The position numbers and the translations under genes were made by a program. The notes under the pieces are model-generated. The model was not told the origin of the DNA, did not search any database, and saw nothing but the letters and a program-made list of their open reading frames with translations. From positions 29,513,228 through 29,577,227 of the forward strand of contig NC_134676.1 in assembly GCF_030463565.1 (NCBI RefSeq): a DNA stretch of 64,000 nucleotides, given 5' to 3'. Source of the DNA: Pelecanus crispus. Lineage: Eukaryota > Chordata > Aves > Pelecaniformes > Pelecanidae. The stretch's first letter is position 1. Each line of letters starts with the position of its first letter. This document shows positions 24,201 to 39,200 of this stretch, in pieces.

Positions 24201-27200
24201 CAGTCCAGGAATTACGTTACAGCTGGGCAAGTACCTACGTGCTGCCGAACCACAGGCGCAATGGTTGAATTCTGCTCACCTTTTGCTCCAGAGATGTACT
24301 GCTCTGCCTAGTCCGACTACCATCTGCTTGTTTTCACAAACTTGTAGAAACATAATTACCTGAGATCTGTGCCTCACTTTCAAGTGCTACAGTAAATGCA
24401 GGCTTAGAAGGTGGTGGCAGGTAGCTACTAGTCGGATAATAATCTGCATGACGCTTGAAGTGAGAGACAATGCTCCCTGGCTTATGAAGAGCTCCTTGGT
24501 TACTGAGGTTTGTTTTAAAACCATTTCAATTAGAAGCTAATTTTTAAACTAGAACAATCAAGAAATATTTTTAAGAGCTGCATATCTTCTACTCTCTATA
24601 ATCCATATATATGGCTATATTTATAGACACACACAAAATGCTTTTTAACCATTAAGAGATTTTGGTTTCAAATTACTGTATTAAAAATGTCTATCCTGTC
24701 TATTGGCCAAAAGAAAGCAAACATTAGAAATTTCATAAAGGCTTGTATTATTACACAGTTGGATATTGTCTCATTTTAGTTTATGTGAATTGGCTGCACA
24801 TGATGTGTTTCAGACCAGAAAATGTCCTAAACATCTGATACTAAGCATTTTATCAAGACAAAAAAAAAAAAAAAAGCTGTTTCTTCCAGTGAAGTTTTTC
24901 AGACTACCTATGACACTAATGAATACACTGACATGCATCTGAAATAATAAAAAGTATTAATATTACCATTTTGCAGGTGGAAGTGATTGCATGTTTGTTA
25001 CTCCTCCATCGACTGGTACCGCAACCTGGACATTGGACAGCATACTAGGCACATTCATAGCCTCTGGATTGTACTTATAATCCACTCTCACATCAGTAGT
25101 GCTAGCATTACATTTCCAGTAAGTTGCAAGATTCAAGGGAGTGGACTGGATGCCATTTGAAGATACCTGTAAAAGAATAAACCATTGAAAGCAGCTTAAT
25201 TAAAATACTCCCCTTTTAGGCAGAATTAGGGAATGATGGTAATGAATATAACTCTAAACCCGGACAAAAGATCAAGAGAATAATTGACCTCTGAGTCCTT
25301 AATTGCAGAATTCTGAAGACTGTTGCAGCCTAAAGTAATTTATGTTCTGTTAATTTTAAATCAAAATAATTAAAGAAAATGTTTAAACTCCTTCTGGCCC
25401 ACGAGGCTTCTTCCTGTACTGGCTTTTATAAGTCAAAATAGTTTTGTTTTAGTCTTGTGTTCTGCCTCACACAAGAAGCATGCTTGTGGGAAAATGAGTT
25501 CATCCTTAGCAGCTGTGTGCCATACCAGTTCAGCTGCCCAGGCAGCCAGCTGCAGAGGGCAATAGCTGTCATTATGGGACAGGCAGCCAGCAAAACAGTT
25601 CTTACCTATTCAAAGCATTATTTTCCTGCTGCAGGAGGGCTGGATGCTGCTGCTTCTGTAGATGAGCTTGTGCTACTGCCCTGCTGGATTTCTACCACCT
25701 TCCTAGTATACTTGAGGAACTTCCTATGTCCTGGTGCCCTCTCTTGCCTTTCATTGGTAGCCCAGAACCTTTTCTATCTGCCAGGGCTTCCGCATGCCAG
25801 TGCCTCATTTTTCCCTGACAGTCAAGATGTTAAATAGATACAAATCTTCCATGGTACTCATTTCTACAATCTAAAGAAATGTTTTGTCCATCTTTCTCAG
25901 GAATTCTGTGTACCTAACACACTTTTTATAGATTCAGTATGCCAAGATTTTAAAGTATATTGGGAGGATGTAGAAACTACAATGATATTAATAGATGGCC
26001 TGAGAGCTTTTGTTTTTTGATGTAGACAGTTATCTCAGATGTTCAACCATTTTAATGCAGGGCTAGCAAATCCCTGTTCTCCCTTTGAGGCGAGTCTGTC
26101 TGTCTTGAATTTTCATGATTTTTAATGACAGAACATCTCACAGATGCACAGAATAGTTGAGGTTGGAAGGGACCTCTGGAGGTCATCTGGTCCAAATCCT
26201 GTGCTGAAGCAGGGCCATCTCAAGCCAGTGGCCCAGGACCATGTCCAGACAGCTTTTGAATATCTCCAAGGATGGAGACTCCACCACCCCTCTGGGCAAC
26301 CTGTTCCATTGCTCAGTCAAGCTTACAGGAAAAAGGTGTTTCCTGGTGTTTGGAGGGAACCTTCTGTGTTTCAGTTTGTGCCCATTGCCTCTGGTCCTGT
26401 CACTGGGCATGACTGGGAAAAGCCTGGCTCTGTCGTCTTTACCCCCTCCCTTCAGGTATTTGTACACATAGGTAGGCTCCCCCATGAGCCTTCTCTTCTT
26501 CAGGCTGAACAGTCCCAGCTCTCTCAGCCTTTCCTCATGGGAGTGGTACTCCAGATGGTTGATCATCTTTGTGGCCCTTTACCGGACTCTCTCCAGTATG
26601 TCCATGTTTCTCTTGCAATGGACAACCCAGAACTGGACACAGTACTCCAGGTGTGGCCTCACCAGTGCTAAGTAGAGGGGAAGGATCATCTCCCTTGACC
26701 TACTAGCAATACTTTGCCTAATGCAGTCCAGGAGACCATTTGCTGCCTTTGCAGCAAGGGCACATTGTTGGCTCAGGTCTGCCAAGCTGATTTCCAGCTG
26801 GGTGGCCCCCAGCATATATCAGTGTATTGGGTTGTTTCTCCCCAGGTGCACTTCCCCTTCTTGAACTTCATGAGGTTCCTGTCAGCCCATTTCTCCAGCC
26901 TGTTGAGGTCCCTCTGGTGGGCAGAATGACCCTCTGGTGTATCCAGAGGGTCCTCCCTGTTCGGTGTCGTCAGCAAACTTGCTGAGGGTACACTCTGCCC
27001 CATCATCCACATCATTAATGAAGACGTTAAACAGGACTGTAAACTCAGTATTGACCCCTGGGGTATACTGCTAGTTACTGGCCTCCAGCTAGACTTCATG
27101 CCACTGACCATCGCCCTCTGGGCCTGGCTGTTCAGCCAGTTTTCAGTCCACCTCAGTGTCTGCTCATCCAGCCTGTACTTCACCAGCTTCTCCATGAGGA

Positions 27201-30200
27201 GGCTATGGGAGACAGTGTCGAAAGCCTTCCTGATGTCTAAGTAGACAATATCCACTGCTCTCCCCTCATCCACCAGGCCAGTTATTTCATCATAGAAGTT
27301 TATCAAGTTGGTCAAGCATGACTTTTCCCTTGGTAAATCCATGCTGACTACTCCTCATGACCTTCTTGTCCTTCGTGTGCCTGTAAATGGTTTCCAGGAT
27401 GAGATGTTCCATTATATCGTGAGAGGTGAGAACATCATATGTTCTCATATATTACAATTCATCAGCAGAACATCCAAAACTTACACAGTTACAAAATCAA
27501 AGACAGTACAACTACAAACTCAAACAAACCCCCACCAAAACTGTAAATTCAGGGAAAATTTGGCTTTGCTAACAACTACCTAAAGAAGCAGTGTTTGAAG
27601 CTTGCACACATGAATTGGAGCAAAGTGTGAGCAAGCTGAAACAGGTCATGAATCCAAGGGAATGATGTGAAGCACAGTAGGAATGCACTAAGCCTGGGCA
27701 GAGCCTATGCATTGTAAACAGTGACACGCCCAGAATTGGTCTAGATGAGGGATGACAGTTCATCTGCATGTCAGCAGGCAAAGAACAATTCTTTTAATTT
27801 CTGTGTATATACCAAATCTGCCAGAGTTCCTTAAAAAATGCCAAAGGGTAAAAAGTGTTTACCTGATACTTTAAAACATCCACATTGTAATAGGATGCAG
27901 ATGGATTCTGCTCTGATAATTTCTTGAGGTAGACAGTTATAGCTTGCATGTTCATCCAAAAATCCTTAGTACTGGAGTCACTTTGTGACTGATCACTAGA
28001 AAGAAAAAGAAAGGTAGGAGTCAGAAGGCAACGCTGAATTTTATTATTTTGGATGTCTAAAAATTAAGATTAGATCTTTCCCCTTCTTCACTATTTGAAG
28101 CAAGAATTTGTTCTAATGCTTTATGACACATAATTGTACCTTCCTAAATATTAAGACAAATAACTGCTTGTTATATCTGGTAAAAATTCTCCTTCCAGGT
28201 TGTGGAGCAGTGAGTTTCCTCCACTGATGATCTGCATCACAAGATGGAGTTAATGCTGAATTTGGATTTTACATTTAATAAAACTCAATTTTAATGCAAT
28301 TAGGTGCCATGAGGATGTGTGGGAAGTGGGGATGAAAGTGGTATTTGAAAAGGAACCTTATCCAATTTGGAATAAATCCTAAAATTGTAATTAGCTTTGC
28401 TTGTGACATGGCTTCATGAATGCACTGAATTAAGAATGGTGCTGTATATGTTACCGTATTTTCATATATTTGTAGAGAGTGTAAGCTTTCAAAATGTTTT
28501 AAATTAAAAAAGATTTTCAAATTATTATAAACAATTGTTTCTCAGATACTTATAGTTGCAATTCAATCTTAGTAACAATTTATTACATCACTTCTATATG
28601 TAGGTAAGAGTGCACATGACTGCAGAAGCAAAATCCTGTTTGGTAGCATGGTATTCTGAAGATCAAGAATATTTGCAGCTCTGGTTGCATCAGGTTGATT
28701 TTGAATCAGGATGAAGCATTTAAGAAAACTGATTCAAAACCAAAACTCAAATCACTTAATGTCTGTGGGTACTGTGAGGAACTGCATCCATCCCTAAGGA
28801 GGAGTGCAGAGTGTGCCTGCAGAGTGAAAGCTGACAATGAGCACCTGCAACACAGTAAATATGACCACAGTGAGTTGAATGTCGTAGAACAGTGACTTGC
28901 GTACCAGTAGTCTGTTCAATTTACTTAGAATTTGGTTCTCAATACACTGTCGTGATTCATGAAATTTCCATTTTCGGTAAAATATATAAGCACTTATTTA
29001 TCGCTACAGAGGCCTTCCACAATTTAAATAAGTGAAACCAGTAGTAAAATCTTTCTGCGCTCCACAGCCAAGTGCAATTCAAATCAGAGATTCTGATATC
29101 ACCACAAATATAATTTTCATTAAAAACTTTAATCTCTATAAATACCCAGCAAATGATACCCTTTGCGGTACATGATGACAAGTCAAATTATTACCATACG
29201 AGTTTAACTTTGCATCCTTTCTAATTAAAGGTGAAGTGTTACAGCACTCAAACAAGAATACTACACATTTTCACTTTTTTGCAAAACATACTTTTTCAGT
29301 ATAACTCACTTTGTCAGATACAGCTCTGCTAACATTTCAGTTATAAACTGTCAGGCCAAAAACTGATTCATACAAAGCTAAATTTAATCATTACATTAAG
29401 TATGAATGATCAAAATGAAATTAAATCAAAAGAATGGATGCATATGGTTTGATTCTTTATTTCAGTAACTTGAAACATGTAGCATCTAAAAGCATTTAAC
29501 TCATTTTTGAATAATTTGTCCAATAAATAAAATAGAAACTGCTCAGCTGAAACTGATCTCTGCTATTTACAGCTTTTATACTTGTATTTTTTTTAAAGAT
29601 CTTCAAGTGCTGTGATTTCAACAATTCTCCTACTCAATCAGCAGCCTTTTTTCCTAAGAGTTCTCCCAAGCATACTGCTACATACCTGAGAGATACAGTT
29701 ATGTAACAGATCTGATCTACTGTAGAAATGATACAGCTTAAAAATACACTAGCAAGTGACAAATGGGATCAGGTGTATCTCCTACTACTTGTTTTCCATT
29801 TAAGGCTACTGTTTCATCATTTAATCTTACCACTGTTACTACTGTATAAAGAAATAATTTATAAAATGCATGTAAAAACACAGTTACATTTACAAACTAT
29901 TTTTTATGGCTCCTGTTATACTCAGCACAAATTTCAAGTCCAGTCATCACTGAGATTTTTAACGGTGGCAGTGGAGAGAGCTGACCTGAACAAGATTAAT
30001 TCAGGAAATTAAAAAAGAAATTAAAGAAGACTGCAGAGAATTCTGATTTACATATACAACAACTCATATTTTACACATCATGTAGTTTACTATTATATTA
30101 AAAAAAAAATACAAAACCTGTATACAAGTTGTGCATTTGGAAGAATCTGCTCTAGTTTGCTTGTGTTTTTTACCCTGAAGCAGAGCACAGCTGGAGATGG

Positions 30201-33200
30201 GTTGCTGGTGAAGACTTTAATAATCCCACTTGGGAATGATACTGTCATATCACCAGTAATCTTCACAATACATCTAGAAGAGAATGAAAACATCAGTTTC
30301 ATTGTAACTCATTAACTGCCTAGTTTTAAGACTAATTTCAAAGCAATCACGGTACTTTCACAATCTGATGAACTGAATTAAAAAGAGAAAATCAATTTCA
30401 AATGAGGGTAATGTGGCACTGTGACAATGTCCTATCACTTTCAACTTGGAATTCAGACGAAATAAGTAAAGAAAAAGTTTAACTGGTTAAGCATACAGTA
30501 GTCTGGGTGGGTATTTTTCAGGCTTTGAAAACATGGCATAACTATGCTTAGGCAAGGCCTAAGTAGCATAGTAAGGGATGGACAGAGGGAATGAGGTGCT
30601 TTTAGCTGCGAAAATTTACATGTAGCACCTTGGGAGGCAGTCCTGAAGGGCCAAGGAGTCCAGGAAGGCTGGACGTTCTTCAAGAAGGAAGTCTTAAAGG
30701 TGCAGGAGCGGGCTGTCCCCATGTGCTGTAAGATGAACTGGTGGGGAAGATGACTGGCCTGGCTGAACAAAGAGCTTTGGCTAGAACTTAGGAAAAAAAG
30801 GAGAGTTTATGACCTTTGGAAGAAGGGGCGGGCAACTCAGGAGGACAACAAGGATGTCGTGAGGTTATGCAGGGAGAAAATTAGAAGGGCCAAAGCCCAG
30901 CTAGAACTTAATCTGGCTACTGCCATAAAAGACAATAAAAAATGTTTCTATAAATACATCAGCAACGAAAGGAGGACTCCTTTATTGCTCCATCCTTTAT
31001 TGGATGTGGGAGGAAATATAGTGACAAAGGATGACGAAAAGGCTGAGGTACTTAATGCCTTCTTTGCCTCAGTCTTTGATAGTCAGACCAGTTGTTCTTG
31101 GGGTAGCCAGCCCCCTGAACTGGAAGACAGGGATGTGGGGCAGAATGAGGCCCCATAATCTAAGGGGAAATGGTTAGCAACCTGCTATACCACTTAGACA
31201 GACACAAGTCTATGGTGTGGGATGGGATCCACCCAAGGGCACTGAGGGAGCTGTCAGAAGTGCTCACCAAGCCACTTCCCATCATTTATCAGCAGTCCTG
31301 GCTTACTGGGGAGGTCCCAGTTGACTGGAGGTTAGCAAACATGATGCCCATCTACAAGAAGGGCTGGAAGGAGGATCTGGGGAACTACAGGCTTGTCAGT
31401 CTGACCTCAGTGCCAGGAAAGGTTATGGAGCAGATCATCCTGAGTGCCATCACGTGGCACATACAGAACAAGCAGGCAATCAGGCACAGTCAGCATGGGT
31501 TTATGAAAGGCAGGTCCTGCTTGACCAACCTGATCTCCTTCTATGACAAGATGGCCCCCTTAGTAGATGAAGGAAAGGCTGTGGATGCTGTCTACCTAGA
31601 TTTTAGTGAAGCCTTTGACACCATTTCCCACAGCATTCTCCTGGAGAAAGTGGCTGCTCATGGCTTGGATGGGTGTACTCTTCGCTGGGTAAAAAACTGG
31701 CTGGGTGGCGGGGCCCAAAGAGTTGTGGTGAATGGAGTTAAATCCAGTTGGCAGCCGGTCACAAGTGGTGTTCCCCAGGGCTCAGTATTGGGGCCAGTTT
31801 TGTTCAATATCTTTATCAGTGATTTGGATGAGGGGATCGAGTGCACCCTCAGTAAGTTTGCAGGTGACACCAAGTTGGGCGGGAGTGTTGGGAAGGTACA
31901 GAGGGACCTGGACAGGCTGGACCCATGGGCTGAGGCCAACTGTATGAGGTTCAACAAGGCCAAGTGCCAGGTCCTGAACTTGGGTCACAACAACCCCATG
32001 CAACGCTACAGGCTTGGGGAAGAGTGGCTGGAAAGCTGCCTGGGCAAAAAGGACCTGGGGGTGCTGGTCAACAGCCGGCTGAATATGAGCCAGCAGTGTG
32101 CCCAGGTGGCCAAGGCGGCCAATGGCATCCTGGCTTGTATCAGGAATAGTGTGGCCAGCAGGACTAGGGAAGCGATTGTTCCCCTGTACTTGGCACTGGT
32201 GAGGCTGCACCTCGAATACTGTGTCCAGTGTTGGTCCCCTCAATACAAGAAGGACATTGAGGTGCTGGAGCATGTCCAGAGAAGGGCAACAAAGCTGGTG
32301 AAGGGTCTGGAGCACAGGCCTTATGAGGAGCGGCTGAGGGAACTGGGGTTGTTTAGTCTGGAGAAGAGGAGGCTGAGGGGAGACCTTATTGTTCTCTACA
32401 ACTACCTGAAAGGAGGTTGTAGTGAGGTGGGTGTTAGTCTCTTCCCCCAAGTAACAAGTGATAGGATGAGAGGAAGGGGAGGTTTAGATTGGATATTAGG
32501 AAAAACTGCTTCATGGAAAAGGTTGTCAAGCACTGGAACAGGCTGCTCAGAGAAGTGGTTGAGTCTCCATCCCTGGAAGTATTTAAAAAACATGTAGATA
32601 TGGTGCTTAGGGACATGGCTTAGTAGTGAACTTGGCAGTGTTAGATTAATGGTTGGACTTGATGATTTAAAGGTCTTTGCCAACCTGAATGATTCTGTGA
32701 TTCTACCTGTTTATGATAAAAACCCTTCTCAATTTCAGTGTTCTCACTGAACACATTTTTGTAAAGCAGGGATATATGAACTCCTAGTGGGATGCAGGCC
32801 AATACAGAGCAATGAGCCACTGTTTTCACTTATACCAAGGGAAAAAAAAAAACCCTTTGAATCCCCCTTCTATTATATATACATTGTCCCCCAAAATATT
32901 AGAACTAAACCCAGTGTGTTTTCTTATTGTAACTTATTACATACAAAACAATTCACTATTTAACTAACTTTGTGGGATCTGCTCCTTTAAAGTAGGCGTT
33001 AACAGATTCAGTAAGGGCTACTGCAACAGGCAAGGTGTCCTGGTTTCCAAGGCTGACAGGGCTGGGACCACGCGAAACACCTAGAATACACACAGTGTAT
33101 AGGTTTAATTTTCAAAAAGCTTAGCAACAGATTTCAGAATGGTTGACCACATCTGTAATTTTCACAAGAGGTTACTGCCATCAAGGTCACAGTAGCATCT

Positions 33201-36200
33201 GAAGTATTACTTGAAAAGCACGTAGAAAAATATAAACATAGTACAGTACAATCGCACTATCAAAACACTGCTTAGCAGCCTAAGAAAACAGGATTATCAG
33301 TATGACATTATATACATGGACAGACACGAGGAAATACATGAGACAGAGGAACACTGCATTAAAATGGCTACTGATGAAAGTGAAGTCAACAGATCCAAAG
33401 GAAATGAGACATTGACTAGAATACTTAAAAAAAATCACTACTGTATGCTTATTGTATGGAAAAAAGTATGACAAAATGGTCACGGAAATGCAAAGAATTC
33501 ACTTACAGTATGCAGGAACTTAAATGCAAATACATTAATATTACCCCACATAAGTGAACTGTTGAATATTCTTCTAACTATTTCAGTCAACAAAGATTAC
33601 AATTCCCAAGCAGAAATTGTTGGAGAAGCCTTCACAGATGTCTGTGCCAACACAACACAGTTCCAATGCATAGCTATAAAAATCAACTCAGACCTCATGC
33701 GAAGGCTTTTTGAAATGTGTGTGTACAATAGATGAAACCGGTTGTCATGGGATTTTATTTTGCACCAATTTTCTATATGTGTAGTGAATATAAAAGACAG
33801 TACTGGAAGTTACGTCTTTCTATTAGTGCAGCAGCATAGTGGAGAGCATCTTAATAATTTTTTGTAATACTGGTGAAATGGGCTGTATCATCTAATATTA
33901 TCTATGACAAAGGAGGCACAATCTTTCTCCTTTCAAGAGCAAAATGAGAAATTTTTCTTTCATACCATAGAGCAGAAACAAAATGCTTCCATATAATATT
34001 GCTCATGGCAAACTAATCCTATTTACTCTAAAGCAGTGGCTGTGCCTTCTGAGCTCTTTCAGAAGCAAAAAGGAAGTTGGGACCTTGTCCTTCACAGAAG
34101 GTCTAATATTTCATATTAAATTCAGAGATGAGTGAAAGAAATAGTAACAAGAAGAGAGTAAAAGACAGGAGTTGGTCTAATTCTGCTACCTCATACCTTA
34201 CCCTCCATCATGATTTCTTGCCTAAGGCAGTAAAACATTCAGAATACTTCTCAGCACCATGAAAAAAAATCCTAATGCAACATTTAGGCCTCCTTAGATT
34301 GAAAGTGATACTCTAGTCACAAGTGTTCAAACCCAAAAATTCTTAGATGAATATTATGATGCTGGCTACAAAACACTGATTTATTTATTTTTTCAGTATG
34401 AGCAGTAGGTTGTCTTTATTTATTCTTTCTGATGATACATGGGTCACGTTTCTGAAGTTTTCTTTCTCTCCCTGAAAACTACCAATAAAAGCTGTGATTC
34501 TCAATAGTCTCAGGAATCCAGAAATCATGATTTCAAGAAGCAAATGTGCAATAAAATAATGAGTTAACAACAACCAGAAATTCTGTTCGGTGAAATACTG
34601 AACTCCAGAAGTATTCCCCACCAAAGCCAAAATATGCACTCAATGGATGTGGCACTACAGTTTCTGGGGTGCTTTACTGTCTTTCTCCTTCAATTTACTA
34701 AGGAACAACAAACAACTGCAGAGCAGATAGGAGGTGATTACCCTGTATTAGTTATGCCAGATTGTTTACAGCTGTATAAATTATTTTTTAATCTTTTACT
34801 TACAATGGCCTTGTGTATATTTTTATATTGATATTTGAAAATCATGCGGAGTAAAGCAAATACATAAATGATATTCCTATCGGTAAAAGACAAATACTGA
34901 TTTCTTGACTAAAGAGTGAAATTTATTAGGAATATTAATACTATTTTTACTTTTTTTTGGGAACACCAAAGCAAATATATATATGTAAACACATTTCTCT
35001 GAGATGTATTTGAGGGACTACAAATGAGATAGCTTCTCTCTTATTTGCTCTGTGCCCACTGTTTGTTACCCTTTGATTCATAAAAATCTATTCATCCTAC
35101 TAAAAAACAAGAAATTGAAACAAACATCACTGCTTAACCTAACTCTGGAAGTCATCGTTTTGTTGCCTTGCTGCTGAAAATACAATGCAGTGCAGCAATA
35201 TCCAGCTTCAGGGCCTTCCATCCCTGCTGCGAGCTCTCAGACGGACGCGATGTCGCAGAGCTGTGCCAAGGTGGCCTTGCTGCATCTCAGGCTGCAGCCC
35301 AGCTCAAGGCTCCAGTTCTAGCACCTTCGGCAGCGATGGCAGAGCTGGCTTTGATGCCCTGCCACCTGCCTCAGACCCAACCACCATTAACAGTCCCTGA
35401 GCTGCGCTGACACAAGAGCTAGGGACACATCCATGCAAACAGTTGCATTGACACAAACAAGGAGGTTGCCAAAATGCAAAGACTGCATCATTGGTCATAA
35501 AAAGGGCAAATAAATAAACCTGATCAAAGGATTTTAGTTCAGTTTAGGAACAAAGATTCAGACAATTTTAATATTGGCTAAATGGCTGTCATGCAAATAA
35601 AATTTATTTAAAAAAAAATACCTTTATTATGTGTATCTTCAAAGATTTGTATTATATGTAAACACAGAAACATTTTTACCTACTTGTCTTATGAGAATAA
35701 GGATTGTCAAAGTATTGCGTTCAAAAAATGTATTCACACTTGAAAGAAAGTAGTAATGACAAACCGAAGAAGCAAGACCAAGTTTAAGCTTGTTTGGGGC
35801 GTCACGTGGGGATAGACAGAAGATCACAGTATATAAAAGTTATATCAGGTGTTGGTGATTTCAGCAACATATAACTTGTTAAACAGTTGAGTTTTCAAAC
35901 TATTTGTATCTGCCAGATACCAGAAATAGCTGGAGAAACTTCTTTCAAAAGAAGTACAATTTTTTTAGGTATAGTGTATTAGGATGATTAGTTAACAGGT
36001 AAATCTGCTTTGAGTACAATACCTGGTGGTGTCTCACAAAGCTTTTCAATTGTAGGAAGATTTCCAATCAAAAGATCATCCTCTATTACATTTAAATGAA
36101 ACAAAACATTGCAAGAAAATAAAATATTTCAAGCAGAAATAGATGTTAAAAAAATTAATATATATAAAAATGCTTTGCAAATTAAAATAAGGCTAAAGCA

Positions 36201-39200
36201 TAAAAGAAACAGCATCCTGGCTTGTATCAGGAATAGTGTGGCCAGCAGCAGCAGGGAGGTGATTGTCCCCCTGTACTCGGCACTGGTGAGGGTGCACCTC
36301 AAATACTGTGTCCAGTTTTGGGCCCCTCAATACAAGAAGGACATTGAGGTGCTGGAGCATGTCCAGAGAAGGGCAACAAAGCTGGTGAAGGGTCTGGAGC
36401 ACAGGCCTTATGAGGAGCGGCTGAGGGAACTGGGGTTGTTTAGTCTGGAGAAGAGGAGGCTGAGGGGAGACCTTATGGCTCTCTACAACTACCTGAAAGG
36501 AGGTTGTAGTGAGGTGGGTGTTAGTCTCTTCTCCCAAGTAGATAACGATAGGACGAGAGGAAATAGGCTCAAGTTGCACCAGGGGAGGTTTAGATTGGAT
36601 ATTAGGAAAAATTTCTTCATGGAAAGAGTAGTCAAGCATTGGAACAAGCTGCCCAGAGAGGTGGTAGAGTCACCATCCCTGGAAGAGTTCAAAAAACGGG
36701 TAGACATGGCACTTTTTCACATGGTTTAGTGGGCATGGTGGTGTTGGGTTGAAGGTTGGACTGATGATCTTAGAGGTCCTTTCCACTCTTAATGAGTCCT
36801 AGTTTTTACTTTCATTATAAGTATTCCAGCCACCAAGCCAGGAAACATGAAATTGCTACTCTACCCTTAATTGGTTTAGCAGTGGACTTGGTAATGTTAG
36901 GTTAATGGTTGGACTGGATGATCTTAAAGGTCTTTTCCAACCTAAACGATTCTATGATAATTATGCATGCCTTAAACTTCACTTGGAAAAAGATAATTAC
37001 AGTCAACTCTCCATTATTCAGAACAAATGGGGTACAGGAAACACTGGATTGTGCAAAAGTCAAAAGAATACAGACAGTAGTGCAGAGTATATCCTCATGC
37101 CCCAAAGTCATTCAGCCGTCTGCACTATCCTTCCCAGCTCTCCAGGACTATTTAATTCATACAGTCAGTGCAGATGGAACTGTCTGTGTTTATTTTTGCT
37201 AGGCCACGTTAATAATCATGTCAAACCTCAGTGTCAGGACACAGCTCCTTACCTCCTCCCTCACCTCAACATTTCACTCCGTCACTGTCTCCAACAACAC
37301 ACACACTCAGAGCTGGGGCTATTGATGCTGCTGCCACCAACTTTTGGTTCCTTGGCTCCAGTGCTGAGGCCTGAGGATGTGAGTCTGGATGGACTTTGGC
37401 AACCAAAATATCAGTTATCTTTCTGTGATGCTTCTCAGCATTTGACAAACTGCTGGACACTGAACTGTAGCAGCTAAGGCTGGGCAGACCTTACTAGCTT
37501 TGGTCCTGCACAGGGTGGAAACAGCTGCACTGCTTTCAGTGCAGAACTCCCACTAGAAGCTGTGCAGATGCTCTCATCAGCTGCTCAGCCTGGGCGAGGA
37601 ATCCTTGGCATCAGTAACATTCACAGATAACTGAGTGTTAACTCAAGAATATGATTTAACTTGGGACTAAGGTGGTAATAGTGTTCAGGAACAAAATACT
37701 TCAATTCTGCTAAAGCAGCAAGTAAAAAAGTCTTTAAAAAAAAACCAAAACCATCTAAAACCCCCTTAATAAGTCCCCTTTTCATTTGTTATAACCAAAT
37801 ATCAAAACTGAAGGACTTTGCTTTAAAAACATGAGAAAACCTTCTGAAATTAGTGGCAACACATGAAGACTAATTTGCTTTTCATGTTCATCTTTTTTGT
37901 TTGGTTGCTTGTTTTGCTTTTACTAAACACCTCTGTTTAGCTTATATATTTCACTAACTTGAAGAAAAAGATGCATTAGCTTCCTTTTTTTTTTTTTGGA
38001 AACTGCCATTACAGGATAACAAATAAAATAAAAAGAACATAAACCAACTCAATTTTGTGAACATTTATATTCATTCGAATTTATCAGTATCCCAAAATAT
38101 TTCTGCACCTATACAATAACATCTTCTGAACAAATACATGGTAACACATTGTGCTTGATGAATGGATATACAAGCATACCAAATAAGAATTCATAGAATA
38201 TTAATTTTGAAAAATATTTCCCTAAAGAACATGCCATAATTGGATCTATGGTCTAATCTAATTAAATCCACTGTCCTGTCTCTCAGTGTCATTTAGAAGC
38301 AGGTACTGCAAAGGATGCTTGAAGTACCTAGACTGGACTCACATATGGAACAACAAACTCCAATGAATGGTTTTTGTAGCAGGTTTTTGTGGCAGAATTA
38401 TGCTATTTCTAAAATAAGTTAAAATGGTTAATTTAACTTACCGACTGTAGGTGTGTTTGCTGCACTGAGGGAAGCAGAAGAGGATATTGAGGAGATGCTC
38501 TCTGCACGTGCCAAGGGAGCTGCAGGAGGTGGACTTGAGTTAGAGGTCAATGGAGGGCTGAATGGCCTAGGCTGAACAAGAGATTACAAGAGTGTTACAC
38601 AAAGTGGTTTTAAAGAGATTAAAAAAAAGACTGTAAATAGAAGAGTTCTTAATTTCATGCCCCAATCAATTGCATAGTGTTTTTCAGCACAGTTCCTTTA
38701 ATGCTTTGTCTACCCTAGTTTTTAGTATAAAACAGAAAAGCCACATTTTCCATTGGAATCAATTCCATTATTTCATAGCTTATCATTATTAACTTTTTGC
38801 CTGGGTAGTTGAAGTCTAATATATTTGATTACGCAACAGCCTATCAATAATTGTGCTATAACACGGTAGCAGAAGCTAAGTCTATAGCCCTGTGTATGTG
38901 TGCAGCAAATGTGGATTTACAGAGCTAAAGGAGAGCCACTAACAAACTGGAAGCGAGTCCAGCAGAGGGCAACTAAAATAGTTGGGACTGGAGTACATGA
39001 GAGAGAGGGACCTGGGTTTGTTCAGCTTGCAGAACAGAAGCCTATGGAGGGATCTACTAGCAGTCTTTTACTAGCTAAAAGAGGGTACAAAGAAGGAGGA
39101 GTCAGTCTCTTCTCAGAGATGCAAGACCTACAGCAAAGGAAATTACAGCTGAACCTAGGGAAACAATTCCTTCTTGCAACCTCGTAGTTGAACCCTGGGA

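Noticed and set aside
24361..24470. Possible minus-strand exon reading [17 protein letters not shown]
   Set aside because: The flanking FCHO2 exons (24967 and 23023) join directly in frame to give the expected KWNADQMK, so no exon is needed here.
25457..25837. 126-codon plus-strand frame
   Set aside because: Intronic, antisense to FCHO2, no recognisable domain, and short enough to be chance.
31782..32450. Long minus-strand open frame opposite CR1
   Set aside because: Shadow of the CR1 reverse-transcriptase frame on the other strand; the same shadow recurs opposite every CR1 copy.
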